Part shown: piece after piece, positions 8,656-16,530 of the stretch
How the letters are laid out: each line of letters begins with the position of its first letter
Numbering within the stretch: position 1 is the first letter of the stretch
Source: CAVPMN01 sp963706425
Lineage (GTDB): Bacteria > Actinomycetota > Acidimicrobiia > Acidimicrobiales > Acidimicrobilacustridaceae
Reading direction: 5' to 3'
NCBI GenBank assembly: GCA_963706425.1
Contig: CAVPMN010000020.1
Location: forward strand, 1,860,001 to 1,924,000
DNA: 64,000 bases
The notes under the pieces: generated by a model
The model's input: the letters and a program-made list of their open reading frames with translations, nothing else
Databases searched by the model: none
What the model was told of the DNA's origin: nothing
Position numbers and translations under genes: made by a program

Positions 8656-9705
8656 TCAGCTGCTCGCGAAGTCGACGACCTCGGCGCCCACCTCGTCAGG
8701 GGCGGTCTCGTCGATCGGTGGATGCGACGCGCCGGCTGACCGCCTGGCGGCGAGCAACCCGGGCAGGGCCCCGGCACCACGTGTGGGCCGGAAGCGGTCG
8801 CTCTCGTCGGTGAGCCAGGCATCGTCGTCGTCGCTCAGCACCAGATCGGCCGCTTCCGCGTTGCGCTCGAGCTGCTCGACCGAGCTGGCTCCGGGGATGG
8901 CGACCACGTTCGGTCGACGGATCACCCAGGCCAGCGCGACCTGCGCCGGGGTGGCGTCGTAGGTGCGGGCGACCTCGCGCAGCGCATCGATGAGCCCCTG
9001 CGCCAGCTCGAGGTTGTCGGGCAGGAACAGCGCGTTGCCCGCGCGTGCCGACCCTTTCGGCGGGTGCTTGGCGTCGTAGCGGCCACCGAGCAGACCCTGC
9101 GCCAGCGGGCTGTACGCGATGACCAGCCGATCGTTGGCCTGCGCGTAGGGCACCACCCCGCCAGCCGCATCGGGCTTGCGACAAGCCAGGCTGTACTGCA
9201 CCTGGTTGGACAGGACAGGCGATCCGAGCGCTCGCTCGGCACGGCGCCACCACGCGGTGTTGAAGTTGCTCACGCCCACCTGACCGACCAGCCCGACGTC
9301 GACGAGGGTGCGCATGCCGGCCATGGTCGTGGGCAAGGGCACGATCGGGTTCGGCCAGTGCACCTGGTAGAGGTCGATGCGCTGCACCCCGAGCCGCTTG
9401 GCCGACTGCACGCCGCGCCACTGCACGACAGGCGAGATCGGCATCACCGGGAAGACCTTGGTGGCGAGGAAGGCCTCGTCGCGCCGGTCGCCGAGCGCGT
9501 CACCCACGATGCGCTCTGACCGCCCGACGGCGTAGATCTCTGCGGTGTCGATGAGGTTGATGCCGAGGTCGAGCGCTCGACGTACGAGGTCGCCCGCGAC
9601 GCCGGACGCGTACTGCTCGCCGTAACCCCACTCCGACGAGCCGAACTGCCAAGTCCCGAGACCGATGGCCGAGAGCCGCACCCCACCCACGTCGACGTAG
9701 CGCAT
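8656..9705 (-). CDS. Aldo/keto reductase
   Basis: NAD(P)H-dependent carbonyl reductase with a TIM-barrel fold. The catalytic tetrad can be seen: aspartate and tyrosine in DTAEIYAVGRSE, lysine in FLATKVF and histidine in YQVHW. The cofactor-binding end reads IPGASSVEQLERNAEA. It has 349 residues with a 30-residue charged tail beyond the usual end. TAGGAT lies 6 bases before the ATG, indicating a leaderless mRNA. It is convergent with mrp. Substrate cannot be told from sequence. Confidence 0.9.
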   Translation of the reverse strand: MRYVDVGGVRLSAIGLGTWQFGSSEWGYGEQYASGVAGDLVRRALDLGINLIDTAEIYAVGRSERIVGDALGDRRDEAFLATKVFPVMPISPVVQWRGVQSAKRLGVQRIDLYQVHWPNPIVPLPTTMAGMRTLVDVGLVGQVGVSNFNTAWWRRAERALGSPVLSNQVQYSLACRKPDAAGGVVPYAQANDRLVIAYSPLAQGLLGGRYDAKHPPKGSARAGNALFLPDNLELAQGLIDALREVARTYDATPAQVALAWVIRRPNVVAIPGASSVEQLERNAEAADLVLSDDDDAWLTDESDRFRPTRGAGALPGLLAARRSAGASHPPIDETAPDEVGAEVVDFASS

Positions 9706-9755
9706 GAGGCGATCCTAGGACCGGCCCGCCTCGGGCCGCTCCGGTGCGGTGGGCT

Positions 9756-10202
9756 TCAGCGCAGCCGGGCGTGGCGCAGCGCTTCGGGCAGCTCGCCCGT
9801 GACGTGCGAACCGAGCGGCTTGGTGGCCAGCAGGCCGGGGCCCTCTGATCCCTCGATGGGGCACGACTCGTCGACGCCCCGATCGATGCCCAGTCCGCGA
9901 AGAAAGAGCCGACAGCCCCACTCGGTCTCGATCGACAGCGACTCGGCCGGCTCCTCGGAGACATCGATGACGACACCGTCGTCGCCGGGATAGAGGGTGC
10001 GCAGGTAGTCGGGTGCGAACACCTCGACGCCGGCGACCGATCCCACCACGGCCTGGTCGGGGCCCGGCCAGAAGTCCTCGTAGAGGAACGGCGCGGTCGA
10101 CTCGCAGCAGCCGGTGCCGATGGTGATCGTGAGCCGCCCGGCTCGGGCCGACTTGGCCCGCTCGATCACCCGCTCGGCCCGTTCGGTGGCGCTCACCTGC
10201 AT
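9756..10202 (-). CDS. DUF779 family protein
   Basis: Conserved protein of unknown biochemical function; family members are often found beside aldehyde dehydrogenase genes. The signature GTGCCESTAPFLYEDFWPG with a double cysteine, and the later WGCRLFLRG, identify DUF779. I place the start at the second ATG (10202) because TAGGAT lies 7 bases before it and overlaps the first ATG (10211), so the first ATG would be inside the promoter. The C-terminal 40 residues extend past the domain. The next gene downstream is the aldo/keto reductase, on its own promoter. Confidence 0.78.
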   Translation of the reverse strand: MQVSATERAERVIERAKSARAGRLTITIGTGCCESTAPFLYEDFWPGPDQAVVGSVAGVEVFAPDYLRTLYPGDDGVVIDVSEEPAESLSIETEWGCRLFLRGLGIDRGVDESCPIEGSEGPGLLATKPLGSHVTGELPEALRHARLR

Positions 10203-10278
10203 GACGTCCATCCTACGGGCGACCGACGAGTGTCGGGGCTGCCCGACCGGCGCCTGCCGGTCGGCCTACCGTGACCGC

Positions 10279-11559
10279 ATGACCGACCGCCGGGCGCGCC
10301 CGTCTCGCTGGGTGGCCTGGCTGCTCGCGTTCGCGGTCGTGGCGATCGGTTGCTCCGACCCTGCCGGCCAGGAGGTGCGCTCCGACGAGGCACGCGCCGA
10401 CCCGGCACCGGCGACGGTCACCGGCACGGTCGCTGCGCTGAACCAGTTCGCGGGCGAGCTCTACGGCGCAGCCCGCGACAGCGGTCAGAACCTCGCCATC
10501 TCGACCTACGCCGTGGCCACGGGCCTGGCCATGGCTCGCGAGGGCGCCGCCGGCGACACGCTCGCCGCGCTGGATGCCGCCCTTCACACCGAGCGCGCAC
10601 CCGACCTGGCCGAAGGCATGAACACGATCGCCCAGCAGCTGGAAGCGGCCGAGGGGGAGCAACGCAGCGAACTCCGCAAGGGCGAGGTCACCGTCGACCT
10701 GGCGGCGTCGCTGTGGGCGCAGGACGGCACGGGCTTCGAGTCCCGCTTCCTCGACCGGCTGGCGGCCTACTTCGACACCGGCATGCGCACGGTCGACTTC
10801 CGCTCCAACCCGGAGGGGGCACGCGACACCATCAACGAGTGGGGCGACCGCGAGTCGAGCGGACGCATCCCACAGCTGCTGGCGAGGGGATCGATCCGCG
10901 ATCGCACGCGGTTCGTCGTGCCCTCGCTCGGCTCGTTGCGAGCGCCCTGGAAGGTCCGCCTGACCGCCGAGAGCGCCGACGTCGACTTCACCCTGCCCGA
11001 CGGGCGCTCCGTCGACACGCCGATGCTGCGCGTGCGCGACGACGGCGACCTCACGGTCGCCTCGGGGAGCGGATGGACGGCGGTCGGGCTGCCGTACCTC
11101 GGCGACGACCTGACGATGGTGCTGGTGCTGCCTGATGCCGGACGGTTCGACGAGGTCGAATCGACGCTGGGCGCCGACCTGCTCTCCACCATCACGACCT
11201 CGCTGCAGACCGCAGCCCTCGAGGTGGCCCTACCGCCGTTCGAGTTCGCCTCGGAGACCGATCTCGAAGGGCCACTCACCGCCTTGGGGCTGGGCGATCT
11301 CTTCGTCACCGACCGGGCCGACTTCTCGGGCATCACCGGCGACGAGCCGCTGGCGATCTCGCGCGCGGTCCACCAGACGTTCGTGACGGTCGACGACGAC
11401 GGCAGCGACGCCGACGCCGCCACCGTGGTGCCAACGGTCGAGGCGCCCGTCACCGGCGCGACCCGCGTGGAGATCGACCGGGCCTTCCTGTTCTTCGTGG
11501 TCGACCAGCGCAACGACCTCGTCCTGCAGATCGGCCGGGTGGTCGACCCGACGTCCTGA
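10279..11559 (+). CDS. Serpin-family protease inhibitor lipoprotein
   Basis: The N-terminus has a signal sequence with a lipobox cysteine (VVAIGCSDP), so the protein is likely anchored on the outside of the cell. The serpin fold is complete: NLAISTYAVATGLAMAREGA, SLWAQDG, FVVPSLGSLRAPWKV, TMVLVLPD and the C-terminal FLFFVVDQRNDLVLQIGRVVDP. The reactive-loop hinge reads VDDDGSDADAATVV, close to the inhibitory consensus EEGTEAAAAT, so inhibition of a serine protease is plausible. The loop tip (PTVEAPVTG) does not reveal the target. TACCGT lies 6 bases before the ATG, so it is probably leaderless. Confidence 0.88.
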   Translation: MTDRRARPSRWVAWLLAFAVVAIGCSDPAGQEVRSDEARADPAPATVTGTVAALNQFAGELYGAARDSGQNLAISTYAVATGLAMAREGAAGDTLAALDAALHTERAPDLAEGMNTIAQQLEAAEGEQRSELRKGEVTVDLAASLWAQDGTGFESRFLDRLAAYFDTGMRTVDFRSNPEGARDTINEWGDRESSGRIPQLLARGSIRDRTRFVVPSLGSLRAPWKVRLTAESADVDFTLPDGRSVDTPMLRVRDDGDLTVASGSGWTAVGLPYLGDDLTMVLVLPDAGRFDEVESTLGADLLSTITTSLQTAALEVALPPFEFASETDLEGPLTALGLGDLFVTDRADFSGITGDEPLAISRAVHQTFVTVDDDGSDADAATVVPTVEAPVTGATRVEIDRAFLFFVVDQRNDLVLQIGRVVDPTS

Positions 11560-11594
11560 CGGCCCGTGCGGCCTGACGGCGACGATTCCGGACG

Positions 11595-12398
11595 TCAGCC
11601 CGGCTCGGGCCCCGACTCGTCGGCGGCCAACGGCGACACCCTGGCCGTGAGATACACCTCGTCGGTGCTCGCATCGACGGCCCACAGGGCCAGCGGGCCC
11701 GACGAGCCCGACCGACCGGCGAGCTCTCGCCGCGCGACCACCGCGAGCGCGGCGCCCCGCTCGATCGGCCCGCGATACTCGAGCTCGGCGCGGTAGGGCG
11801 GGCGCAGGTCGGCGTGACGGGCGAGCTCGTCTTCGACCACCGACCAGCTGGCGGCGTTGTTCACGTGGTCGAGCGGGTCGAAGTCGACGAAGCGCAACGG
11901 AAAGGCGCGGCGCGGCTCGCCAGCGGGCGGTCGGGCGTCGTGGCGCAGGCGGGCGGTGACCTCGCGTCCGCCGGCCGTCGGCCCATAGATCGACTCGAAC
12001 TGGGCATCGACCGGGATGGGACGCCCCGACGGGAGCTCGACGTGCACCCACAAGGTGGCCGCGTCGACGACGGCGCCCTCCGCGCCACGGATGGCGATGC
12101 GGCGCTCGGCCCAACGGCTCCCGATGCCGGAGCAGAACGTCGACAGCTCGATCATCTCCCTGAACACCGCGGGCCGACGCACCTCGAACACTGTGCGGCG
12201 CACCACCCACGCCATGTCGTCGTCGAGGCCGGCATCGACGGTGTCGTCGTTCGACACGTCCTGGAGATACCGCGCCAGCGAGTCGAACCTGGCCCGCCCC
12301 GCCGGGCTCACATCGCCGAACCGCACCCGTCGACAGGCCCGGAACACCCGGCCGTCGCGCGGCACCGGCACCAGGCGGTCGGCTCCGTGCTCGCGCAT
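11595..12398 (-). CDS. Acyl-ACP thioesterase-like double hotdog protein
   Basis: Likely hydrolyses acyl-ACP to release free fatty acids. The 267-residue protein shows two tandem hotdog folds. The first carries VRFGDVSPAGRARFDSLARYLQDVSNDD and VVRRTVFEVRRPAVFREMIELSTFCSGIG. The second carries LRFVDFDPLDHVNNAASWSVVEDEL, where the D-x-x-N-H-like pattern (DHVNNA) is the active-site region in plant FatA/FatB relatives. The start is at 12398 because TAGCGT lies 7 bases upstream, as for other leaderless genes here. A longer open frame upstream has no homology. Confidence 0.85.
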   Translation of the reverse strand: MREHGADRLVPVPRDGRVFRACRRVRFGDVSPAGRARFDSLARYLQDVSNDDTVDAGLDDDMAWVVRRTVFEVRRPAVFREMIELSTFCSGIGSRWAERRIAIRGAEGAVVDAATLWVHVELPSGRPIPVDAQFESIYGPTAGGREVTARLRHDARPPAGEPRRAFPLRFVDFDPLDHVNNAASWSVVEDELARHADLRPPYRAELEYRGPIERGAALAVVARRELAGRSGSSGPLALWAVDASTDEVYLTARVSPLAADESGPEPG

Positions 12399-12506
12399 GG
12401 CGGCGACGCTAGTGCGACCGGCGACGACTGGCGGATGGCGAGACCGTCCGAAACCCCTGGGAACCGTTGGGATTCCAGGCATCGCCGGCGCCGACAGGCG
12501 GGTTCT

Positions 12507-12546
12507 GGAAAATAGATTGACGAGTTGCGGAAGGCCATGGTCCGAT
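12507..12546 (+). promoter_or_regulatory. Candidate whiB7 promoter with A/T-rich element
   Basis: The run GGAAAATAGA is strikingly A-rich for this genome and directly precedes TTGACG (12517-12522), a good minus-35. TCCGAT at 12541-12546 is a weak minus-10 after 18 bases. WhiB7 is known to activate promoters with an A/T-rich element just upstream of minus-35 that its AT-hook contacts, so this may be an autoregulated promoter. The rest of 12399-12506 shows no coding signal. Confidence 0.5.
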
Positions 12547-12592
12547 GGCACCCGCAGGTTCACGCCTGCTCAGACGACCCGAGGACTGCACG

Positions 12593-12778
12593 ATGACGAA
12601 CCCGACGACCAACATGGCGGCCCCGCAGGCCAACGCCACGTCGTCGCGCGTCCGTGCCCGCATGGCGATGACCGCGTGCGCGACCTCGTGGTACGCCACC
12701 GCCATCAAGGGCAACGACGTGACCGTGTTCGACGGTCACCCGCTCGCCCCCCGGCGACCGAAGGAGAGCCCGCAGTAG
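12593..12778 (+). CDS. Short upstream ORF in the whiB7 leader
   Basis: A 61-codon frame beginning MTNPTTNMAAPQANATSS and ending in APRRPKESPQ. It has GAGGA 7 bases before the ATG, and a perfect terminator hairpin 28 bases after the stop. I recognise no protein family. Its position between a promoter and an attenuator-like hairpin, upstream of a WhiB7-like gene, suggests that its translation, not its product, matters. Its last codons overlap the left arm of a possible antiterminator (12750-12759). Confidence 0.5.
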   Translation: MTNPTTNMAAPQANATSSRVRARMAMTACATSWYATAIKGNDVTVFDGHPLAPRRPKESPQ

Positions 12779-12805
12779 CGACACCACTGCGAAAGGGATC
12801 ACTCC

Positions 12806-12833
12806 GAAGGCCGCCGGGAAACCGGCGGCCTTC
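12806..12833 (+). terminator. Attenuator-like intrinsic terminator before whiB7
   Basis: GAAGGCCGCCGG pairs perfectly with CCGGCGGCCTTC over 12 bp around a GAAA tetraloop, followed by TTGCAT. The left arm (12809-12818) can instead pair 9 of 10 bases with CCCGGCGACC at 12750-12759 inside the upstream ORF, which would prevent the terminator. Confidence 0.75.
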
Positions 12834-12933
12834 TTGCATCTCTGGACACAGTTCGCCCAGACCACACCGCGACCGACACATCACATCCACACCGCCATCG
12901 GGAGAACGGCGGCACACGAAGGGGACGAAACGC

Positions 12934-13278
12934 ATGCTCGCCCAGCTGAGCGAGAACGCAATAGAGGACTGGTGGGACGACGCACTCTGCCGCGACGGGG
13001 AGGCGTCGCTGGCACACGTGTTCTTCTCGGAGGAGCTCCAGGACATCGCCCGGGCCAAGACGATCTGCTCGGAGTGCCCGGTCATGCTCGATTGCCTCGA
13101 AGGAGCGATCGCCCGCCACGAGCCGTGGGGCGTGTGGGGTGGCCAGCTCTTCCTCAACGGCAAGATCCTGGCGACCAAGCGCCGCCGGGGTCGCCCGCCG
13201 AAGAACCCCCGTCCGGAGGACCAGCTGCCGGAGATCCCGGTGCCGATCCACCTCCAGACCCACCTGCGGTCGGCCTGA
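12934..13278 (+). CDS. whiB7: WhiB7-like transcription factor with AT-hook
   Basis: Wbl-family [4Fe-4S] regulator that works with the primary sigma factor. The four cluster cysteines are C19, C45, C48 and C54 (DALCR, TICSECPVMLDC), followed by the turn GVWGG (66-70). The C-terminal ATKRRRGRPPKNPRP is an AT-hook, the feature that separates WhiB7 from most other Wbl proteins. WhiB7 induces intrinsic antibiotic resistance genes when translation is disturbed. The start is the ATG at 12934 preceded by GGGGAC. The long leader with upstream ORF and terminator also fits WhiB7. No known resistance gene is adjacent. Confidence 0.85.
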   Translation: MLAQLSENAIEDWWDDALCRDGEASLAHVFFSEELQDIARAKTICSECPVMLDCLEGAIARHEPWGVWGGQLFLNGKILATKRRRGRPPKNPRPEDQLPEIPVPIHLQTHLRSA

Positions 13279-13280
13279 GC

Positions 13281-13322
13281 GCCACCGCCGAAGGCCTTTC
13301 CCCCGGGGCCTTCGGCGGTGGC
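13281..13322 (+). terminator. Strong hairpin after whiB7
   Basis: Sixteen-base arms GCCACCGCCGAAGGCC and GGCCTTCGGCGGTGGC pair perfectly around a 10-base loop, starting 3 bases after the whiB7 stop. There is no U-run, which is common for terminators in this kind of genome. Confidence 0.7.
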
Positions 13323-13403
13323 CCCGGCCGCAGCACCGGACTGACGAGGAACCATGCAGCCCGGGCGACGTTCATCGAGCCCGGACCTGCCCTTCGGTCC
13401 ACC

Positions 13404-13439
13404 CACGACGGGCGCCACCTTCTGGTGGCGCCCGTCGTG
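13404..13439. terminator. Second hairpin between whiB7 and tlpA-like gene
   Basis: Sixteen-base perfect arms, CACGACGGGCGCCACC and its complement, enclose a TTCT loop. GCGTTTCCC follows on the plus strand. It may be a back-up terminator or act on antisense transcripts. Confidence 0.55.
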
Positions 13440-13479
13440 CGTTTCCCGATGAGGCGGCGGTACCGTCGTCGGCGCCGCT

Positions 13480-14097
13480 ATGGACACCCCCCTGCCCGCC
13501 GAGGACCGGCCCGTGCCCCCGTCCACCCGTCGCCCCAGCCGTGGGCTGCTGTGGGCGATGGCGCTCGCCACCGTTGTCTTGGCCATCGCGACGATCGTCG
13601 CCTTCACCGCCGGGGACGGTGACGACGACCAGGCCGACAAGCTCGACCCCACCGCCACCCAACCGCCGATGCAGGGTGAGGACGTCACCGGCCAGCAGGT
13701 GCCCGACATCGACTTCGAGCGGTTCGACGGCACGGTCGGGGCATTCTCCGACTACGAGGGCCGGCCCCTCGTGATCAACTTCTTCGCCTCGTGGTGCGTG
13801 CCGTGCGTGGCAGAGATGCCGGACTTCGAGCAGGTCCACCAGGCGAACGGCGATCAGGTGGCGTTCCTCGGGCTCAACGTCACCGAGCAGCCCGAGAGCG
13901 CCCAGGCGCTCATCGAGCGCACGGGCATCACCTACGACACCGGCCGCGATCCGAAGGGTGAGCTGCTCGCCGCCTTCGGCGGGGCCAACATGCCCACCAC
14001 GGTCTTCGTCGACGCCAACGGCACGATCGTCGCCGTGCACACGGGCAAGATCGACCGGGCCGAGCTCGAGCAGATCCTCGCCACCGAGCTGAGCTGA
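13480..14097 (+). CDS. Membrane-anchored TlpA/ResA-type thiol-disulfide protein
   Basis: Extracytoplasmic thioredoxin that probably reduces disulfides in exported proteins or apocytochromes. One membrane segment (LLWAMALATVVLAIATIVAF) anchors it. The thioredoxin domain holds INFFASWCVPCVAEMPDF with the active CxxC and NMPTTVFVDANGTIV with the cis-proline. The stop overlaps the ATG of the CcdA-like gene (TGATG), so the pair is an operon: CcdA would carry electrons across the membrane to this protein. Such pairs serve cytochrome c maturation, and the CtaC protein of this window carries a c-type haem. Confidence 0.9.
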   Translation: MDTPLPAEDRPVPPSTRRPSRGLLWAMALATVVLAIATIVAFTAGDGDDDQADKLDPTATQPPMQGEDVTGQQVPDIDFERFDGTVGAFSDYEGRPLVINFFASWCVPCVAEMPDFEQVHQANGDQVAFLGLNVTEQPESAQALIERTGITYDTGRDPKGELLAAFGGANMPTTVFVDANGTIVAVHTGKIDRAELEQILATELS

Positions 14098-14954
14098 TGA
14101 TCGACGCCCCCCTTGCGTACGCCTTCGGCGTCGGCATGGTGGCCACGTTCAACCCGTGCGGCTTCGCCATGCTGCCGGCCTACCTCTCGTTCTTCCTCGG
14201 TCTCGAAGGAGCCCGCGACGAAGGCGCCCGGGGCAGCCCGCTGCGCGCGCTGGCCGTGGGCGCCACCATGACCGCAGGCTTCCTGGTGGTGTTCGGGACC
14301 CTCGGCATCCTGCTCGAGCCGCTGCTCGACACCATCCAGGAGAAGCTGCCGTGGGTCACCATCGTGCTCGGCCTCGGACTGGTCGGATTGGGAATCGCCC
14401 TGCTGGCCGGCAAGAGCCTGTCGGTCGACGCCCTCAAGATCTCGCGCGGCGCCGACAGCCGCGAGCTGTGGTCGGTGTTCGTCTTCGGGATCTCGTATGC
14501 GTTGGTGTCGCTCTCGTGCACCCTCCCCACCTTCTTCGCGGCCGTGGCCGGAGTGTTCGACACCGAGAACTTCGTATCGGGCGTCGCCGTGTTCATCGCC
14601 TACGGGTTGGGCATGGGCCTGGTCCTCATGGTGCTCACCCTCGCCATCGCACTGGCCCAGAAGGGTCTGGTCACCAACCTCAAACGAGCGCTGCCCTACG
14701 TGAACCGCATCTCGGGTGCGCTGCTCGTCGTGGCCGGCGCGTACGTCGCCTACTACGGCTGGTACGAGCTGCGGGTGCGCGAGGGCGACACCAGCGGCGG
14801 GGCCGTGGCCGACTTCGTGTTCGATCTCAACGCCCGCATCAGCACCTTCATCCAGGACGCCGGGCCGGTGCGCATCGGCCTGCTGCTGGCCACGATCGTG
14901 CTCGCCAGCATCACGCTTGCGCTCTCGCGTCGCTCGGGCACGCCGGTCGACTGA
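14097..14954 (+). CDS. ccdA: CcdA/DsbD-like transmembrane electron carrier
   Basis: Polytopic membrane protein that passes electrons from cytoplasmic thioredoxin to extracytoplasmic thiols. The two redox cysteines sit in FNPCGFAMLPAYLSFFLG in the first helix and LSCTLPTFFAAVAG in the fourth, the classical pair in this family. There are about seven hydrophobic spans plus an extra C-terminal one (IGLLLATIVLASITLAL), separated by a periplasmic loop. Length is 285 residues. It starts inside the stop of the TlpA-like gene, so translation is coupled. Confidence 0.92.
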   Translation: MIDAPLAYAFGVGMVATFNPCGFAMLPAYLSFFLGLEGARDEGARGSPLRALAVGATMTAGFLVVFGTLGILLEPLLDTIQEKLPWVTIVLGLGLVGLGIALLAGKSLSVDALKISRGADSRELWSVFVFGISYALVSLSCTLPTFFAAVAGVFDTENFVSGVAVFIAYGLGMGLVLMVLTLAIALAQKGLVTNLKRALPYVNRISGALLVVAGAYVAYYGWYELRVREGDTSGGAVADFVFDLNARISTFIQDAGPVRIGLLLATIVLASITLALSRRSGTPVD

Positions 14955-14963
14955 CCCCGAACG

Positions 14964-15563
14964 ATGTTCGACGAGCTGCTCCGTCATCCGGGTGTCACCG
15001 AGGAGCTCACGCTCGGATCGCCGTTCGGGTTCATGGCCTTTCACGGCGGCTCGCTGGAGAAGGGCACCGACGTGATCGCCCGTGAGGCCGCCCGTCGCAG
15101 CGGCTCCAGCTACTACGGCGTGCTGCAACCCGACGACTTCCGCTGGCACGTACCTTCGACCGCGTTTCGCCCCGAGCACTCCGACGCGCTCGGGAGGTTC
15201 CTCGACCACGTCGACGTGGTGGTCACCGTGCACGGGTATGGGCGTGAAGGCATGTTCACCACGGTGTTGCTCGGGGGACGCAACCGCACCCTCGCCGCCC
15301 ATCTCGCCACGGAGCTGCGGCCCGCGCTGCCGCACTACGCGTTCGTCGACCAGCTCGACGACATCCCGAGCGCGCTTCGTGGGCTGCACCCCGACAACCC
15401 CGTCAACCAGCCCGTCGACGACGGCGTGCAGGTCGAGCTCCCTCCGCGCATCCGAGGCCAGGGCCCCTACTGGACCGACTGGGAGGGAACCGGGCACACG
15501 CCCCACACCGAAGCGCTCATCACCTCGTTGGCGGCTGCGGCCACCGCGTGGACCGACCGCTAG
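14964..15563 (+). CDS. Poly-gamma-glutamate hydrolase family protein (DUF867)
   Basis: Predicted zinc-dependent amidase related to phage enzymes that degrade poly-gamma-glutamate. The metal-site motif FHGGSLEKGTDVIA (histidine and glutamate) lies near residue 30, and a second conserved region VVVTVHGYGREG near residue 90. The family also has a late histidine region, here HPDNPVNQP. No signal peptide is visible, so it would act in the cytoplasm or on an internal substrate. It is 9 bases after ccdA and likely cotranscribed, though no functional link is obvious. Confidence 0.75.
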   Translation: MFDELLRHPGVTEELTLGSPFGFMAFHGGSLEKGTDVIAREAARRSGSSYYGVLQPDDFRWHVPSTAFRPEHSDALGRFLDHVDVVVTVHGYGREGMFTTVLLGGRNRTLAAHLATELRPALPHYAFVDQLDDIPSALRGLHPDNPVNQPVDDGVQVELPPRIRGQGPYWTDWEGTGHTPHTEALITSLAAAATAWTDR

Positions 15564-15574
15564 GGTCCCGGCTC

Positions 15575-16516
15575 ATGGACCTCCGCATCATGGTCGAGCC
15601 CCAGCAGGGTGCCACCTACGATCAGCAACTCGCGGTCGCGCAGACCGCCGAGGCGCTTGGGTTCGACGGTTTCTTCCGATCCGATCACTGGCTGCGCATC
15701 GAAGGACTGTCACAGGTGGCGCTCAACCCCGGACCGACCGACAGCTGGGTCACCCTCGGCGCGCTCGCTCGCGAGACCTCGCGCCTCCGCCTCGGCACCA
15801 TGGTGACCTCGGCGACCTTCCGCTATCCCGGTCCGCTCGCCGTGGCCGTGGCGCAGGTCGACGAGATGAGCGGGGGGCGCGTCGAGTTCGGGCTCGGCGC
15901 GGGCTGGTACGGCGACGAGCACGTGGCCTACGGCATCCCGTTCCCGAGCCTGAAGGAGCGCTTCGAACGGTTCGAGGAGCAGCTCGAGATCATCACCGGG
16001 CTGTGGGCCTGCCCGCCTGACTCGCAGTACACCTTCGAAGGCACGCACTACGGCATCGTGGGCTCGCCTGCGCTGCCCAAGCCGGTGCAGGTGCCCGGGC
16101 CACCGGTGATCATCGGCGGCTACGGCGAGAAGCGCACCCCTCGACTGGCGGCTCGCTACGCGCACGAGTTCAACCTGCCATTCGCGCCCGTCGACGTGTT
16201 CGCCGAACAGCGGGCGCGGGTGCGCCAAGCCTGCGAGGCCATCGACCGCGACCCCGAGTCGATGACCTTCTCCGTCGCCCTCACGGTGTGCTGCGGCGAG
16301 AACCACGAGGAGCTCGAGCTGCGCGCCGGTCGCATCGGGCGGGTAGTCGACGAGCTGCGCACCAACCACCTGGCCGGCTCACCGGCCGAGGTGCTCGATC
16401 GCATCGCCACCTATGCCGAGGCGGGCGCCGAGCGGGTCTACCTCCAGGTGCTCGACCTCGACGACCTCGAGCACGTCGAACTGCTCGGCGAGCGCGTGCT
16501 CCCGCTGCTGCCCTGA
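15575..16516 (+). CDS. LLM-class F420-dependent oxidoreductase
   Basis: Luciferase-like TIM-barrel flavin/F420 enzyme. Family features include LGFDGFFRSDHW near the N-terminus, ALARETSRLRLGTMVTSATFRYPG, and QVDEMSGGRVEFGLGAGWYGDEH. The sequence is of the type named TIGR03560-like F420 oxidoreductases in actinobacteria. TAGGGT lies 8 bases before the ATG at 15575, so the gene has its own leaderless promoter in spite of closeness to the gene before it. Substrate is unknown. Confidence 0.88.
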   Translation: MDLRIMVEPQQGATYDQQLAVAQTAEALGFDGFFRSDHWLRIEGLSQVALNPGPTDSWVTLGALARETSRLRLGTMVTSATFRYPGPLAVAVAQVDEMSGGRVEFGLGAGWYGDEHVAYGIPFPSLKERFERFEEQLEIITGLWACPPDSQYTFEGTHYGIVGSPALPKPVQVPGPPVIIGGYGEKRTPRLAARYAHEFNLPFAPVDVFAEQRARVRQACEAIDRDPESMTFSVALTVCCGENHEELELRAGRIGRVVDELRTNHLAGSPAEVLDRIATYAEAGAERVYLQVLDLDDLEHVELLGERVLPLLP

Positions 16517-16530
16517 TCGTCGAACGCTCG

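Noticed and set aside
12409..12714. Minus-strand frame with HEVAH (HExxH-like) and a hydrophobic segment
   Set aside because: It lies exactly opposite the short upstream ORF and overlaps the thioesterase promoter; its C-terminal half is low-complexity and there is no ribosome site. The motif is most likely chance.
13352..13450. 32-codon frame with GAGGA between whiB7 and the TlpA-like gene
   Set aside because: It runs through a perfect 16-bp hairpin and the ribosome-site spacing is short; no support for translation.
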